Assembly (NCBI GenBank): GCA_021325375.1 | Contig: JAJPHG010000012.1 | Span: 1 to 64,000, forward strand | DNA length: 64,000 nucleotides | Origin: Alphaproteobacteria bacterium | GTDB taxonomy: Bacteria; Pseudomonadota; Alphaproteobacteria; Micropepsales; Micropepsaceae | Direction of reading: 5' to 3' | Shown: in pieces, positions 44,524 through 52,377 of the stretch | Layout of the letters: each line of letters opens with the position of its first letter | Numbering within the stretch: position 1 is the stretch's first letter | The notes under the pieces: model-generated | What the model saw: the letters and a program-made list of their open reading frames with translations, nothing else | Database searches by the model: none | Told to the model about the DNA's origin: nothing | Position numbers and translations under genes: made by a program

Positions 44524-44844
44524 ATGAAAGCCCGCGCGAAATCGCCCAAGGAGCGTCTTGAGGCCGAACGAGCCCGTGCCAAACGCGCGGCGCTGCGCGC
44601 GCTCAAGCGGGCGAAGGACGCGGCCGAAACGCAGAAGGTCGCGCTCTCGACATGGGAAGGCGAGTTCCTGGGCTCCGTCGAAACCCGGGTCGCCCGCTAC
44701 GGCCGCGCCTTCCGCGACCCTGAAAAGGGCGGCCCCGGCGCGGCGTTGTCCATGCTGCAAACGCAAAAGCTCAAGGAGATCGCGGGCAAGGCAAAAGGCG
44801 GGAAATCCGGCCTGCGCCGCAGCCGGTTCGGGAATGTTGGGTAA
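44524..44844 (+). CDS. Small, highly basic helical protein
   Basis: 106 residues, about one third Lys, Arg and Ala. A helical charged N-terminus (SPKERLEAERARAKRAALRALKRAKDAAETQ) precedes a short conserved-looking middle (VALSTWEGEFLGSVETRVARYGRAFRDPEKG). No known domain; could bind nucleic acid, by composition only. ATG chosen over a TTG 36 bases upstream. A near-consensus CtrA-type box precedes it. Confidence 0.6.
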   Translation: MKARAKSPKERLEAERARAKRAALRALKRAKDAAETQKVALSTWEGEFLGSVETRVARYGRAFRDPEKGGPGAALSMLQTQKLKEIAGKAKGGKSGLRRSRFGNVG

Positions 44845-44960
44845 TTTTATTTCTCTGAGGTCACATTCCTGTTCATAATGCGTCAAATTTCTATTGCATT
44901 GCAGCAGAGCCTCAGGCCAGCTTCGTGCGTTCAGTCTGTGTCAGAGCGGGGAGTTTCGAC

Positions 44961-46241
44961 ATGTCTGCATCGGCCAAGCCGGCGCTCGAGGTCTACAAGG
45001 ATCTCTACGAGGTGGGCGAGATCCCGCCGCTCGGCCATGTGCCGGCGAAGATGTATGCCTGGGCGGTACGCAAGGAGCGTCACGGTCCGCCCGAGGAGTC
45101 GATGCAGATCGAGGTCGTGCCGACCTGGACGCTCGACAGCCACGACGTGCTGGTGCTCGTGATGGCGGCGGGCGTGAACTACAACGGCGTGTGGGCGGCG
45201 CTGGGCCAGCCGATCTCGCCGATCGACGCGCACAAGAACCCCTATCATATCGCAGGCAGCGACGCGTCGGGCATCGTCTGGGCCGTGGGCTCCAAGGTCA
45301 CGCGCTGGAAGGTCGGCGACGAGGTCGTCGTGCACTGCAATCAGGACGACGGCGACGACGAGGAATGCAATGGCGGCGATCCGATGTTCTCGCCGAGCCA
45401 GCGCATCTGGGGCTATGAGACGCCGGACGGCTCCTTCGCGCAGTTCGCGCGCGTGCAGGACCGCCAGCTCATGCCGCGCCCGCAACACCTGAGCTGGGAA
45501 GAGGCCGCCTGCTACACGCTGACGCTCGCCACGACCTACCGCATGTTCTTCGGCCACCGCCCGCACATCCTGCGCCCCGGCCACAACGTGCTCATCTGGG
45601 GCGCGAGCGGCGGGCTCGGCTCGTTCGCGGTGCAGCTCTGCGCGGTCTCGGGCGCCAACGCCATCGGCGTGATCAGCGACGAGTCCAAGCGCGACTTCGT
45701 GCTGTCGCTCGGCGCCAAGGGCGTCATCAACCGCAAGGATTTCCACTGCTGGGGCGCGATGCCCAAGGTCGGTACGCCCGAATACGACGCCTGGACGAAG
45801 GAGGCGCGCAAGTTCGGCAAGGCGATCTGGGACGTCACCGGCAAGGGCTGCGACGTCGACATGGTGTTCGAGCATCCCGGCGAGTCGACGTTCCCGGTGT
45901 CGTGTCTGGTGGTGAAGCGCGGCGGCATGGTCGTGTTCTGCGCCGGCACCACCGGCTACAACATCACCTTCGACGCGCGCTATGTGTGGATGCGCCAGAA
46001 GCGCATCCAGGGTTCGCATTTCGCCAACCTCAACCAGGCGAGCCAGGCGAACAAACTCATGCTCGAGCGCAGGCTCGATCCCTGCATGTCGGAAGTCTTC
46101 TCCTGGGCCGACATCCCGCGCGCACATACGAAGATGTGGAAGAACGAGCACCTGCCCGGCAACATGGCCGTGCTCGTCAACGCCCAGCGTCCGGGCCTGA
46201 AGACCTTCGAGGACGTGCTCGAAGGATCGCAGCGCGGCTGA
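44961..46241 (+). CDS. ccr: Crotonyl-CoA carboxylase/reductase
   Basis: 426-residue NADPH-dependent enzyme that reductively carboxylates crotonyl-CoA to ethylmalonyl-CoA, the key step of the ethylmalonyl-CoA pathway. Family-specific N-terminus (VYKDLYEVGEIPPLGHVPAKMYAW) and YHIAGSDASGIVWAVG; Rossmann motif GASGGLGSFAVQ near residue 215; FEHPGESTFPVSCLVVKRGGMVV and RYVWMRQKRIQGSHFANL as in Ccr. ATG preceded by GGGGAG at seven bases. A family A repeat follows the stop. Confidence 0.97.
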   Translation: MSASAKPALEVYKDLYEVGEIPPLGHVPAKMYAWAVRKERHGPPEESMQIEVVPTWTLDSHDVLVLVMAAGVNYNGVWAALGQPISPIDAHKNPYHIAGSDASGIVWAVGSKVTRWKVGDEVVVHCNQDDGDDEECNGGDPMFSPSQRIWGYETPDGSFAQFARVQDRQLMPRPQHLSWEEAACYTLTLATTYRMFFGHRPHILRPGHNVLIWGASGGLGSFAVQLCAVSGANAIGVISDESKRDFVLSLGAKGVINRKDFHCWGAMPKVGTPEYDAWTKEARKFGKAIWDVTGKGCDVDMVFEHPGESTFPVSCLVVKRGGMVVFCAGTTGYNITFDARYVWMRQKRIQGSHFANLNQASQANKLMLERRLDPCMSEVFSWADIPRAHTKMWKNEHLPGNMAVLVNAQRPGLKTFEDVLEGSQRG

Positions 46242-46250
46242 ACTCAATTT

Positions 46251-46407
46251 GTCATTCCCGGCCGAGCGCGAAGCGCGAGGGGAAGGGAACCCAGGGGACT
46301 GGGGCGCGATGTATCCGCGTTCGAGCAACGCAGTCTTGCTGAAGCGCAAGGTGGCCCTGGGTTCCCTTCCCCTCGCGTTGCTGTCGCAACGCTCGGCCGG
46401 GAATGAC
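46251..46407. repeat. Dispersed palindromic repeat, family A, copy 2
   Basis: Perfect 18-base ends GTCATTCCCGGCCGAGCG and inverse (46251-46268, 46390-46407). Left side hairpin GCGC-GAA-GCGC, right side hairpin CGTTGC-TGT-GCAACG. Inner stem GGGAAGGGAACCCAGGG with CCCTGGGTTCCCTTCCC. The loop between inner arms differs in sequence from copy 1. Lies between convergent ccr and a lipoprotein gene. Confidence 0.9.
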
Positions 46408-46443
46408 AGTTGGGATCGGGAGGCCAGGACGGCGGCGGAACCG

Positions 46444-46827
46444 CTACTGCCCGTTGCTGTCGCCGCTCTGATCGTCGCCGCCGGCCGGCTCGACCTGGAC
46501 GAGCACCGTCTTGTCCGATGAGAACCAGAATCTGTAGAGGATGTTCTGCTCGCCGGTGTTCAGCGTCACCGTGCCCGAGCATTGGCGCTCGGGCTTCTTC
46601 TCGTCGTAGGAAACTTCCTTGATGTTGGCGAGATCGAGCATCTTCAGCTTGGCCTGCTGGTTCGGATTCTCCTCGATCACCTTCCTGACCGATTCCTTGG
46701 CGTTGGCGTCGTCGCATTTCGGGATTTCCGAGAGCGTCTGGTCGCAGGCGCTGAGCGTGAAGCCCAAGCTCATCACGAGCGCGGCCGGCACGGCGCGCAG
46801 GCAGATCCGTGCAGTGTTTCCCGACAT
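46444..46827 (-). CDS. Small predicted lipoprotein
   Basis: 127 residues. An N-terminal signal (RAVPAALVMSLGFTLSAC) gives a lipobox LSAC with Cys28. The mature part is KESVRKVIEENP..KLKMLDLANIKEVSYDEKKPERQCSGTVTLNTGEQNILYRFWFS, resembling small periplasmic proteins that fold as a beta-sheet domain, followed by an acidic Gln/Gly tail. No function recognised. Confidence 0.65.
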   Translation of the reverse strand: MSGNTARICLRAVPAALVMSLGFTLSACDQTLSEIPKCDDANAKESVRKVIEENPNQQAKLKMLDLANIKEVSYDEKKPERQCSGTVTLNTGEQNILYRFWFSSDKTVLVQVEPAGGDDQSGDSNGQ

Positions 46828-46893
46828 TTCTTCCTCCCCGGGTGATTGCCCATATTGTTACGGTTCGTGGCCGTTCGCAATGCCAAGCCGTAA

Positions 46894-47406
46894 TCAGCGC
46901 GCCATCTGCCAGGCGAGCCAGACCAGCGCGGCGAAGCTCGGATAGGCGCTGAGCCCGAGCCCGAAGGCGCGGCCGACCGGCGCGATGAGGTAGCCGATGA
47001 AGAACAACAGCCGGCCCACGAAGAAGCTGATCGCCATCGCGGGGATCAGCTTCAGCGTGCCGTGCGGCAACGTCAGCGCGAGTCCGAGCCACGCGATCAT
47101 CGCAAGCAAGGTCTGCTCGACCGTGTTCGTGTTGTAGCGGCGCGCGATCTCGATCAGGCGGCTCTTGGACTCGCCACCGTCGATGGCGTCGGCGACGAAG
47201 AAGCGCTGGTTGGCGACGATCGCGACGCCCAGGAACAGGCAAAGCCCCGGCAGCAGCAGCCAATGCGCGACGAAGGCGAGGCGGGCCGCGGTGTCGTCGC
47301 CATCGGGCAGCGGCAGCGGAAGATCGGCCAGCCGCGACCAGGCGAGCACGAGCAGCGCGACCGCGGCGCCGGCTGCGAGCACCACGGCGAGCTGCTTGCC
47401 CAGCAT
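46894..47406 (-). CDS. MAPEG family membrane protein
   Basis: 170 residues, four membrane helices. The MAPEG signature region is clear: RRYNTNTVEQTLLAMIAWLGLAL and SFFVGRLLFFIGYLIAP. Eukaryotic relatives use glutathione or eicosanoid substrates; bacterial ones are largely unassigned. Upstream of the lipoprotein gene and downstream of the secreted hypothetical gene on one strand. Confidence 0.85.
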   Translation of the reverse strand: MLGKQLAVVLAAGAAVALLVLAWSRLADLPLPLPDGDDTAARLAFVAHWLLLPGLCLFLGVAIVANQRFFVADAIDGGESKSRLIEIARRYNTNTVEQTLLAMIAWLGLALTLPHGTLKLIPAMAISFFVGRLLFFIGYLIAPVGRAFGLGLSAYPSFAALVWLAWQMAR

Positions 47407-47415
47407 CGTTAGCGC

Positions 47416-47877
47416 CTATTCGCTGCCGAACAGCCAGCGCACCTTCTTCAGCTCCGCCTGGTGCTGCTTGTAGAAGGCGACCTGCGCCGGCGACATGCGG
47501 TCGGAGAGCTTGCCCGCGGCCGAAGGGTATTGCACCGCCATGCCCGCATCCATCAGCACGAACGGCATCACCACGACGTCGTGCGCGCTGAGCCCGTGCT
47601 TGCGGTAGAGCGCCATCGCGGGTGCGTTGGCGGAAAGCTTGGCCTCCATCTCGGCGATGGATTTGCTGTCGTCGCCGACGCTCTTCATGCTCTTCATCAG
47701 GGCTGCGTCCTTCTTGCCCTCGTCCATGGCGGCCTGCATGGCGTTCACCTTGTCCATCGACAGCGTGTAGTCGTGCAGCGCTTTCGCACTCGCAGGATCA
47801 AGATCGCTCCCCGCCAAGGCGGGCTGGGCGACAAGCAGGCAAGACGCGGCAAACGCGATACGCACGAAGGCTTTCAT
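47416..47877 (-). CDS. Secreted hypothetical helical protein
   Basis: 153 residues. Signal peptide MKAFVRIAFAASCLLVAQPALA, then an alpha-helical body (LHDYTLSMDKVNAMQAAMDEGKKDAALMKSM...) with Met-rich helices and SAHDVVVMPFVLMDAGMA. No family name known to me. Stop is nine bases from the MAPEG gene start, suggesting co-transcription. Confidence 0.65.
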   Translation of the reverse strand: MKAFVRIAFAASCLLVAQPALAGSDLDPASAKALHDYTLSMDKVNAMQAAMDEGKKDAALMKSMKSVGDDSKSIAEMEAKLSANAPAMALYRKHGLSAHDVVVMPFVLMDAGMAVQYPSAAGKLSDRMSPAQVAFYKQHQAELKKVRWLFGSE

Positions 47878-48013
47878 GAAGGGCTCCCCAAATGGTAGGC
47901 GGGATTGATCCCCGAAACCGGCGCGGTCCGCAAGAGGCGCCGCTTCGCCGTGGTGCAGCGCACAAAAACCTTGCTAGAGTGACGGCAGCCGCGTTTTCGG
48001 AAAACCACCCGCC

Positions 48014-49678
48014 ATGCTGATCCTCCTGCCGCATCTTCTGCCCCGTTGCGAGGAAGCGCTGCTCTCGGCCGAGGGCTTTCTCGCCGCCGCCAAGGACAGC
48101 GTCACGCGAATCGTCGCGCCGGAAGGAAAGCTTTCGCGAGCCGCGCTCGACCGCCACCAGCGCGCGGCGCACGCGCTTGCCTGGTATGCGACGTATGTCG
48201 AGGCGCTGCGCCAGATGGCGCGCTGGGCGCGCCGGCTCGAGCACCAGAAGCGGCTCGGCGAGATCGAGAAGCTGATCCTTCAGACCGCGTTCGGCGAATA
48301 TCTCGCCCAGCTCGCCGGCGGCATCGCGATGAGCCAGAACGAGGTCGCGCGGCCCTATGATCTGGGCTTGGAGAATTCCGTCGTCGGCGAGTTCTGGACG
48401 CCCGCCGTCGACGAGATCGTGCAGGCAGGCAACGCGCGCGAGACGCGGGCTGCGATCGCGGACCATCTCGCGGCCCATGCAGGCGCGATGACGATCGGCG
48501 ATCCCGGCCTCGACGAGACCATGGGGCTGGTGCGCGAGCAGTTCTTCCGCTTCGCGCAAGAGAAGGTTGCGCCTTACGCCCATGGCTGGCATCTGCGCGA
48601 CGAGCTCATTCCGCTGGATGTGATCGCCCAGATGAGCGCGCTCGGCGTCTTCGGCCTGACGATCCCGGAAACTTACGGCGGCGCCGGCCTGTCGAAGACC
48701 GCGATGTGCGTCGTCTCGGAGGAACTGAGCCGCGCCTATATCGGCGTGGGCTCGCTGGGCACGCGCTCGGAGATCGCGGCCGAGCTGATCCTGTCCGGCG
48801 GCACCAAGGAGCAGCGCGACCACTGGCTGCCTTTGATCGCGAGCGGCGAGAAGCTTCCTACCGCCGTCTTCACCGAGCCCGATGTCGGCTCGGATCTGGG
48901 CAGCCTGCGCACCCGCGCGGTGCGTGAGGGCGACGTCTACAAGGTCTACGGCAACAAGACCTGGATCACCCATGCCGCGCGCGCCGATGTGATGACGCTG
49001 CTGGTGCGCACCGATCCGGCCACGTCCGACTATCGTGGCCTTTCCATGTTCATCGCCGAGAAGCCGCGCGGCACCGAGGGCGAGCCGTTCCCGGCGCCCG
49101 GCATGCGCGGCGGCGAGATCGGCGTGCTCGGTTATCGCGGCATGAAGGAGTTCGAGATCGCCTTCGACGGCTTCGAAGTGCCCGCCGCCAATCTTCTGGG
49201 CGCGGAGGAAGGCCAGGGCTTCAAGCAGTTGATGCAGACCTTCGAAAGCGCGCGCATCCAGACCGCGGCGCGCGCGGTGGGCGTGGCGCTGTCGGCGCTG
49301 GACGTAGGACTGCGTTATGCGCTCGACCGCCGGCAATCGGGACAGCGCATCTTCAATTTCCCGCGCGTGAGCGACAAGCTCGCGATGATGGCGGTGGAGA
49401 TCACGGTTGCGCGCCAGATCGCCTACTACGCCGCGCGCGAGAAGGACGAGGGCCGGCGCTGCGACCTCGAGGCCGGCATGGCGAAGCTGCTTGCCGCGCG
49501 CGTCGCCTGGGCCTGCGCCGACAACGCCGTGCAGATCCACGGCGGCAACGGCTTCGCGCTCGAATATCCGGTGAGCCGCATCCTCTGCGACGCGCGCATC
49601 CTCAACATCTTCGAAGGCGCCGCCGAGATCCAGGCGCAGGTCATCGCGCGGCGATTGCTGGAGGATCGGGGAAACTAA
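48014..49678 (+). CDS. mcd: Methylsuccinyl-CoA dehydrogenase (acyl-CoA dehydrogenase family)
   Basis: 554 residues, longer than ordinary acyl-CoA dehydrogenases because of an N-terminal helical extension of about 160 residues (LPRCEEALLSAEGFLAAAKD..HALAWYATYVEALRQMARWA), as known for Mcd. FAD/substrate motifs: AVFTEPDVGSDLGSLRTRA, GNKTWITHAARADVMTLLVRT, and C-terminal QIHGGNGFALEYPVSRILCDARILNIFEGAAEIQ. Makes mesaconyl-CoA from methylsuccinyl-CoA, the step after Ecm. The name leans on the extension and the linked ecm and ccr genes. Confidence 0.88.
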   Translation: MLILLPHLLPRCEEALLSAEGFLAAAKDSVTRIVAPEGKLSRAALDRHQRAAHALAWYATYVEALRQMARWARRLEHQKRLGEIEKLILQTAFGEYLAQLAGGIAMSQNEVARPYDLGLENSVVGEFWTPAVDEIVQAGNARETRAAIADHLAAHAGAMTIGDPGLDETMGLVREQFFRFAQEKVAPYAHGWHLRDELIPLDVIAQMSALGVFGLTIPETYGGAGLSKTAMCVVSEELSRAYIGVGSLGTRSEIAAELILSGGTKEQRDHWLPLIASGEKLPTAVFTEPDVGSDLGSLRTRAVREGDVYKVYGNKTWITHAARADVMTLLVRTDPATSDYRGLSMFIAEKPRGTEGEPFPAPGMRGGEIGVLGYRGMKEFEIAFDGFEVPAANLLGAEEGQGFKQLMQTFESARIQTAARAVGVALSALDVGLRYALDRRQSGQRIFNFPRVSDKLAMMAVEITVARQIAYYAAREKDEGRRCDLEAGMAKLLAARVAWACADNAVQIHGGNGFALEYPVSRILCDARILNIFEGAAEIQAQVIARRLLEDRGN

Positions 49679-49697
49679 GTTCGTTTTTCCTCCAATC

Positions 49698-49728
49698 GTC
49701 ATGGCCGGGCTTGTGGCGGTCATGACGA
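49698..49728. repeat. Short family C-like palindrome after mcd
   Basis: CGTCATGGCCGGGCTTGTGGCGGTCATGACG, an imperfect inverted repeat carrying the GTCATGGCCGGGCTTG block also seen at 40167-40245. Located 20 bases after the mcd stop; may act as a terminator hairpin. Confidence 0.55.
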
Positions 49729-49783
49729 TGAGTGGTTGCACATTCCCAAGTGACTCTCCCGCACGAAGACGTTAAACACGTTC

Positions 49784-50113
49784 ATGGCCGAACCCCATGT
49801 CATCGACCGGCTCCACGCGATGATCCTTTCGCGCAGGCACGCCGATCCGAAGCGCTCCTACACCGCGCAGCTCCTGAAGCGCGGCGTGGCGCAATGCGCC
49901 AAGAAGCTCGGCGAAGAAGGCGTCGAAGCCGCGCTCGCCGCGGTCGCCGGCACGAAGAAGGAGCTCGTCGACGAATCCGCCGACGTCCTCTATCACCTTC
50001 TCGTCGTATGGGCGGCGCGCGGCATCAAGCCGAAGACGGTCTATGACGCGCTTGCCGCGCGCGAGGGGCGTTCGGGTCTGACGGAAAAGAAAGCGCGCAA
50101 GAAGCGCAAATGA
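49784..50113 (+). CDS. hisE: Phosphoribosyl-ATP diphosphatase
   Basis: 109 residues, second step of histidine synthesis. Motifs: KRSYTAQLLKRGVAQCAKKLGEEGVEAALAAV with the metal-binding E-E-x-x-E arrangement, and ELVDESADVLYHLLVVWAARG with the downstream E-x-x-D. A stand-alone hisE, away from hisF at 3.2-4.0 kb; alphaproteobacteria usually have them adjacent. A Lys-rich tail ends the protein. Confidence 0.93.
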   Translation: MAEPHVIDRLHAMILSRRHADPKRSYTAQLLKRGVAQCAKKLGEEGVEAALAAVAGTKKELVDESADVLYHLLVVWAARGIKPKTVYDALAAREGRSGLTEKKARKKRK

Positions 50114-50183
50114 CGGCGTTGCGGATTCTTTGATCGGCGCGCAACTTGCGGGTCAAGCGAAGTGCGCTTGACCCTATTGCGCT

Positions 50184-50594
50184 TCAGTCGTCTTCGTCTT
50201 TTTCCTCGGCGAGGCTCTTGACCAGGTCGAGCACGCGCTTGCGCACCTTCGGATCCTTGATGCGCATGAAGGCGAGGCTGAGCTGCAGGCCTTCGCCGCT
50301 GGAGACGAACTCCATCACCGGCGGCGAGGATTCGTTCTCGGAGAAGCCGCGGCCGCCGAGCTGGCCCGAGACGTTCTCATAGAAATAGTCGATCGGCACC
50401 CCAAGGATGCGCGCGACGTCGAACAGGCGTCCGGCGCCGATGCGGTTGACGCCCTTCTCGTATTTCTGGACCTGCTGGAAGGTGAGCCCGAGCAATTCGC
50501 CCAGCCGCTCCTGACTCATGCCGATCAGCATGCGCCGCAGCCTTACGCGGCTGCCGACCTGAGCGTCGACGGGGTTTGCGTGTTTTTTCGGCAA
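50184..50594 (-). CDS. XRE-family helix-turn-helix regulator
   Basis: 136 residues. Cro/C1-type HTH: VGSRVRLRRMLIGMSQERLGELLGLTFQQVQKYEKGVNRIGAGRLFDVARILGVPIDYFYE, then a short acidic C-terminal region. A strongly conserved alphaproteobacterial regulator usually found directly after lnt, as here. The only suitable start is TTG (giving MPKKHANPVD), matching the conserved N-terminus of the family. Regulon unknown. Confidence 0.88.
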   Translation of the reverse strand: MPKKHANPVDAQVGSRVRLRRMLIGMSQERLGELLGLTFQQVQKYEKGVNRIGAGRLFDVARILGVPIDYFYENVSGQLGGRGFSENESSPPVMEFVSSGEGLQLSLAFMRIKDPKVRKRVLDLVKSLAEEKDEDD

Positions 50595-50672
50595 GGGCCT
50601 TACACGGAAGTTCGTTGTCGACTCCGACCTTAACCGTGAAAGGCCAGTCTGGAAAAGCTCTAATTCGCGTGT

Positions 50673-52220
50673 TCAATCCGCAAGACGCGGATTTTTCACA
50701 GCCAAAGCGCTTGCCGCGATGCAGAATAAAACCAGAAGCCAGAATCCGAAGTCACCGCTACGTGCAAACGGCGGTGGCGCAATCGACGCGGGTAGGCTCG
50801 AGTCGACGACGCCGGCGCGGTCGAGCGCGAGGCTCGCGCGCACGCGTCCGAACGCGTCGATGACGGCGGAAATCCCGGTGTTCGCCGCACGTACTACGGG
50901 TAGTCCCTGCTCGATTGCACGCGTTCGTGCCACCAGCAGATGCTGCTCGGGTCCGGCCCACGGACCGAACCAGGAATCGTCGGTGATGTTGATAATCCAG
51001 CGCGGCTTCGCGTCTGGAACAACTTCTCCGGGAAACAGGATTTCGTAGCAGATGAGCGGACTGGCCTGCGGCGCGCCGGGCACATCGACCGTATGCGGAC
51101 CATCTCCGGTGGAGAAGTCGCCCGCCACGCCCACCACCTTCGTGAGGCCGAGGCGGGAGAAGAAATCCTCGAAGGGCAGGTATTCGCCGAAGGGGACGAG
51201 GTGGAACTTGTCATAGACGCTTTGCGGCTTCCCGCCATCGGCGAAGAGATAGAAGCTGTTGAAGTAGTGCCGCTCGCCGTCCGCGCCGGGGGCCGAGCGC
51301 AGCGCGCCGGTCATCAGAACGCGCCCGTCGCGCGTGAGGCTCGCGATCTCATCCTGCGCGTAAGGCGAGCGCGTGACGAGCGCGGCCTCGGGCCAGATGA
51401 TGTGCGTGGGCGTCGTCTTGGAGGGCTGCCTGCTGAGCGCGAGCAGATGCTGCCAGTTCGGCTCGATCAGGTCGCGCTTGTACTTGTCGGCCTGGGCGAT
51501 GTTTGGCTGGACGATGCGAAGCATCACGCCCTCGACGTCCTTGTCCTGCTTTTCGAGAAGGCGCGCTTCACCGCCCAGAAACAGCACCGTAAACAGCGCG
51601 CCCATCGCGAGCGGCACGGCACGTACTCCGCGCGGCGTGAACAGCTCCGCGAGCGAGGCGCCGAACAGCATCGTCAGCACGCTCAGCCCATAGACGCCGA
51701 ACAGCGCCACGCTCTGCATCACCGCGAGCGACGCGCCCCAGCCATAGCCGGCGAGGTTCCAGGGAAAGCCGGTCAGGACATGTCCGCGCAGCCATTCCGC
51801 CACGCTCAATGCCGCGGTGAGCGCGAAGATGCGCGCCGGGCCCGCGCGCCAGAAATACTTCGCCGCCGCCGTCGCGAGCGCGAAGAACAATGCCAAGCCT
51901 CCGGGCAATATCGCCGCGACGAACGGGATCTGCCAGGCATGGCCGGCCGCGTCGACCATGAAGGCGTAGGCCACCCAATAAAGGCCCAAGAGGAACTGAC
52001 CGAAGCCGAACGCCCAGCCGATCCAGGCCGCGCGCCGGATCGTGTCCGCGCCGTCGAGCAGCAGGACCAGCGCCGCGTAGCCCAGAAGCAGGAACGGGAA
52101 CATCCCGAACGGCGCGAAGCCGAGCGCGGAAATCGCACCCAGTGCGAAAGCGGCCAGACGCGCGCGCCAGGGCGGGAGGGTGGTGAAGAACTCGCCGATG
52201 CGGATCGATCCATCCCCCAT
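50673..52220 (-). CDS. lnt: Apolipoprotein N-acyltransferase
   Basis: 515-residue inner-membrane enzyme adding the third acyl chain to lipoproteins. About eight N-terminal helices precede a nitrilase domain with catalytic E278 (WPEAAL), K338 (YDKFHLVPFGEYLP) and C391 (LICYEILFP), positions matching the family. The start ATG lies one base from a family A repeat (52221-52359) that separates it from corC, so its leader and ribosome site come from the repeat; an in-frame ATG two codons upstream is also possible. Confidence 0.95.
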   Translation of the reverse strand: MGDGSIRIGEFFTTLPPWRARLAAFALGAISALGFAPFGMFPFLLLGYAALVLLLDGADTIRRAAWIGWAFGFGQFLLGLYWVAYAFMVDAAGHAWQIPFVAAILPGGLALFFALATAAAKYFWRAGPARIFALTAALSVAEWLRGHVLTGFPWNLAGYGWGASLAVMQSVALFGVYGLSVLTMLFGASLAELFTPRGVRAVPLAMGALFTVLFLGGEARLLEKQDKDVEGVMLRIVQPNIAQADKYKRDLIEPNWQHLLALSRQPSKTTPTHIIWPEAALVTRSPYAQDEIASLTRDGRVLMTGALRSAPGADGERHYFNSFYLFADGGKPQSVYDKFHLVPFGEYLPFEDFFSRLGLTKVVGVAGDFSTGDGPHTVDVPGAPQASPLICYEILFPGEVVPDAKPRWIINITDDSWFGPWAGPEQHLLVARTRAIEQGLPVVRAANTGISAVIDAFGRVRASLALDRAGVVDSSLPASIAPPPFARSGDFGFWLLVLFCIAASALAVKNPRLAD

Positions 52221-52359
52221 TGTCATCCCCGGCGAGGATCGCTCGCATCGCGAGCGGTCCGAGGGAAGGGGACCCAGGGCCAGCGGCACTCCGCCCAGTC
52301 CCCTGGGTCCCCTTCCCTCGCGCCACATGCTTCGCATGCGGCGCTCGCCGGGGATGACA
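52221..52359. repeat. Dispersed palindromic repeat, family A, copy 3
   Basis: Ends TGTCATCCCCGGCGAG and its exact inverse (52221-52236, 52344-52359). Left side hairpin CGCTCGC-AT-CGCGAGCG-like, right side hairpin GCATGC-TTC-GCATGC. Inner stem GGGAAGGGGACCCAGGG with CCCTGGGTCCCCTTCCC, where the outer and inner changes are matched on both arms. It occupies the whole gap between corC and lnt, which are otherwise co-directional. Confidence 0.9.
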
Positions 52360-52377
52360 GTGGGAGCAGGAATGGCA

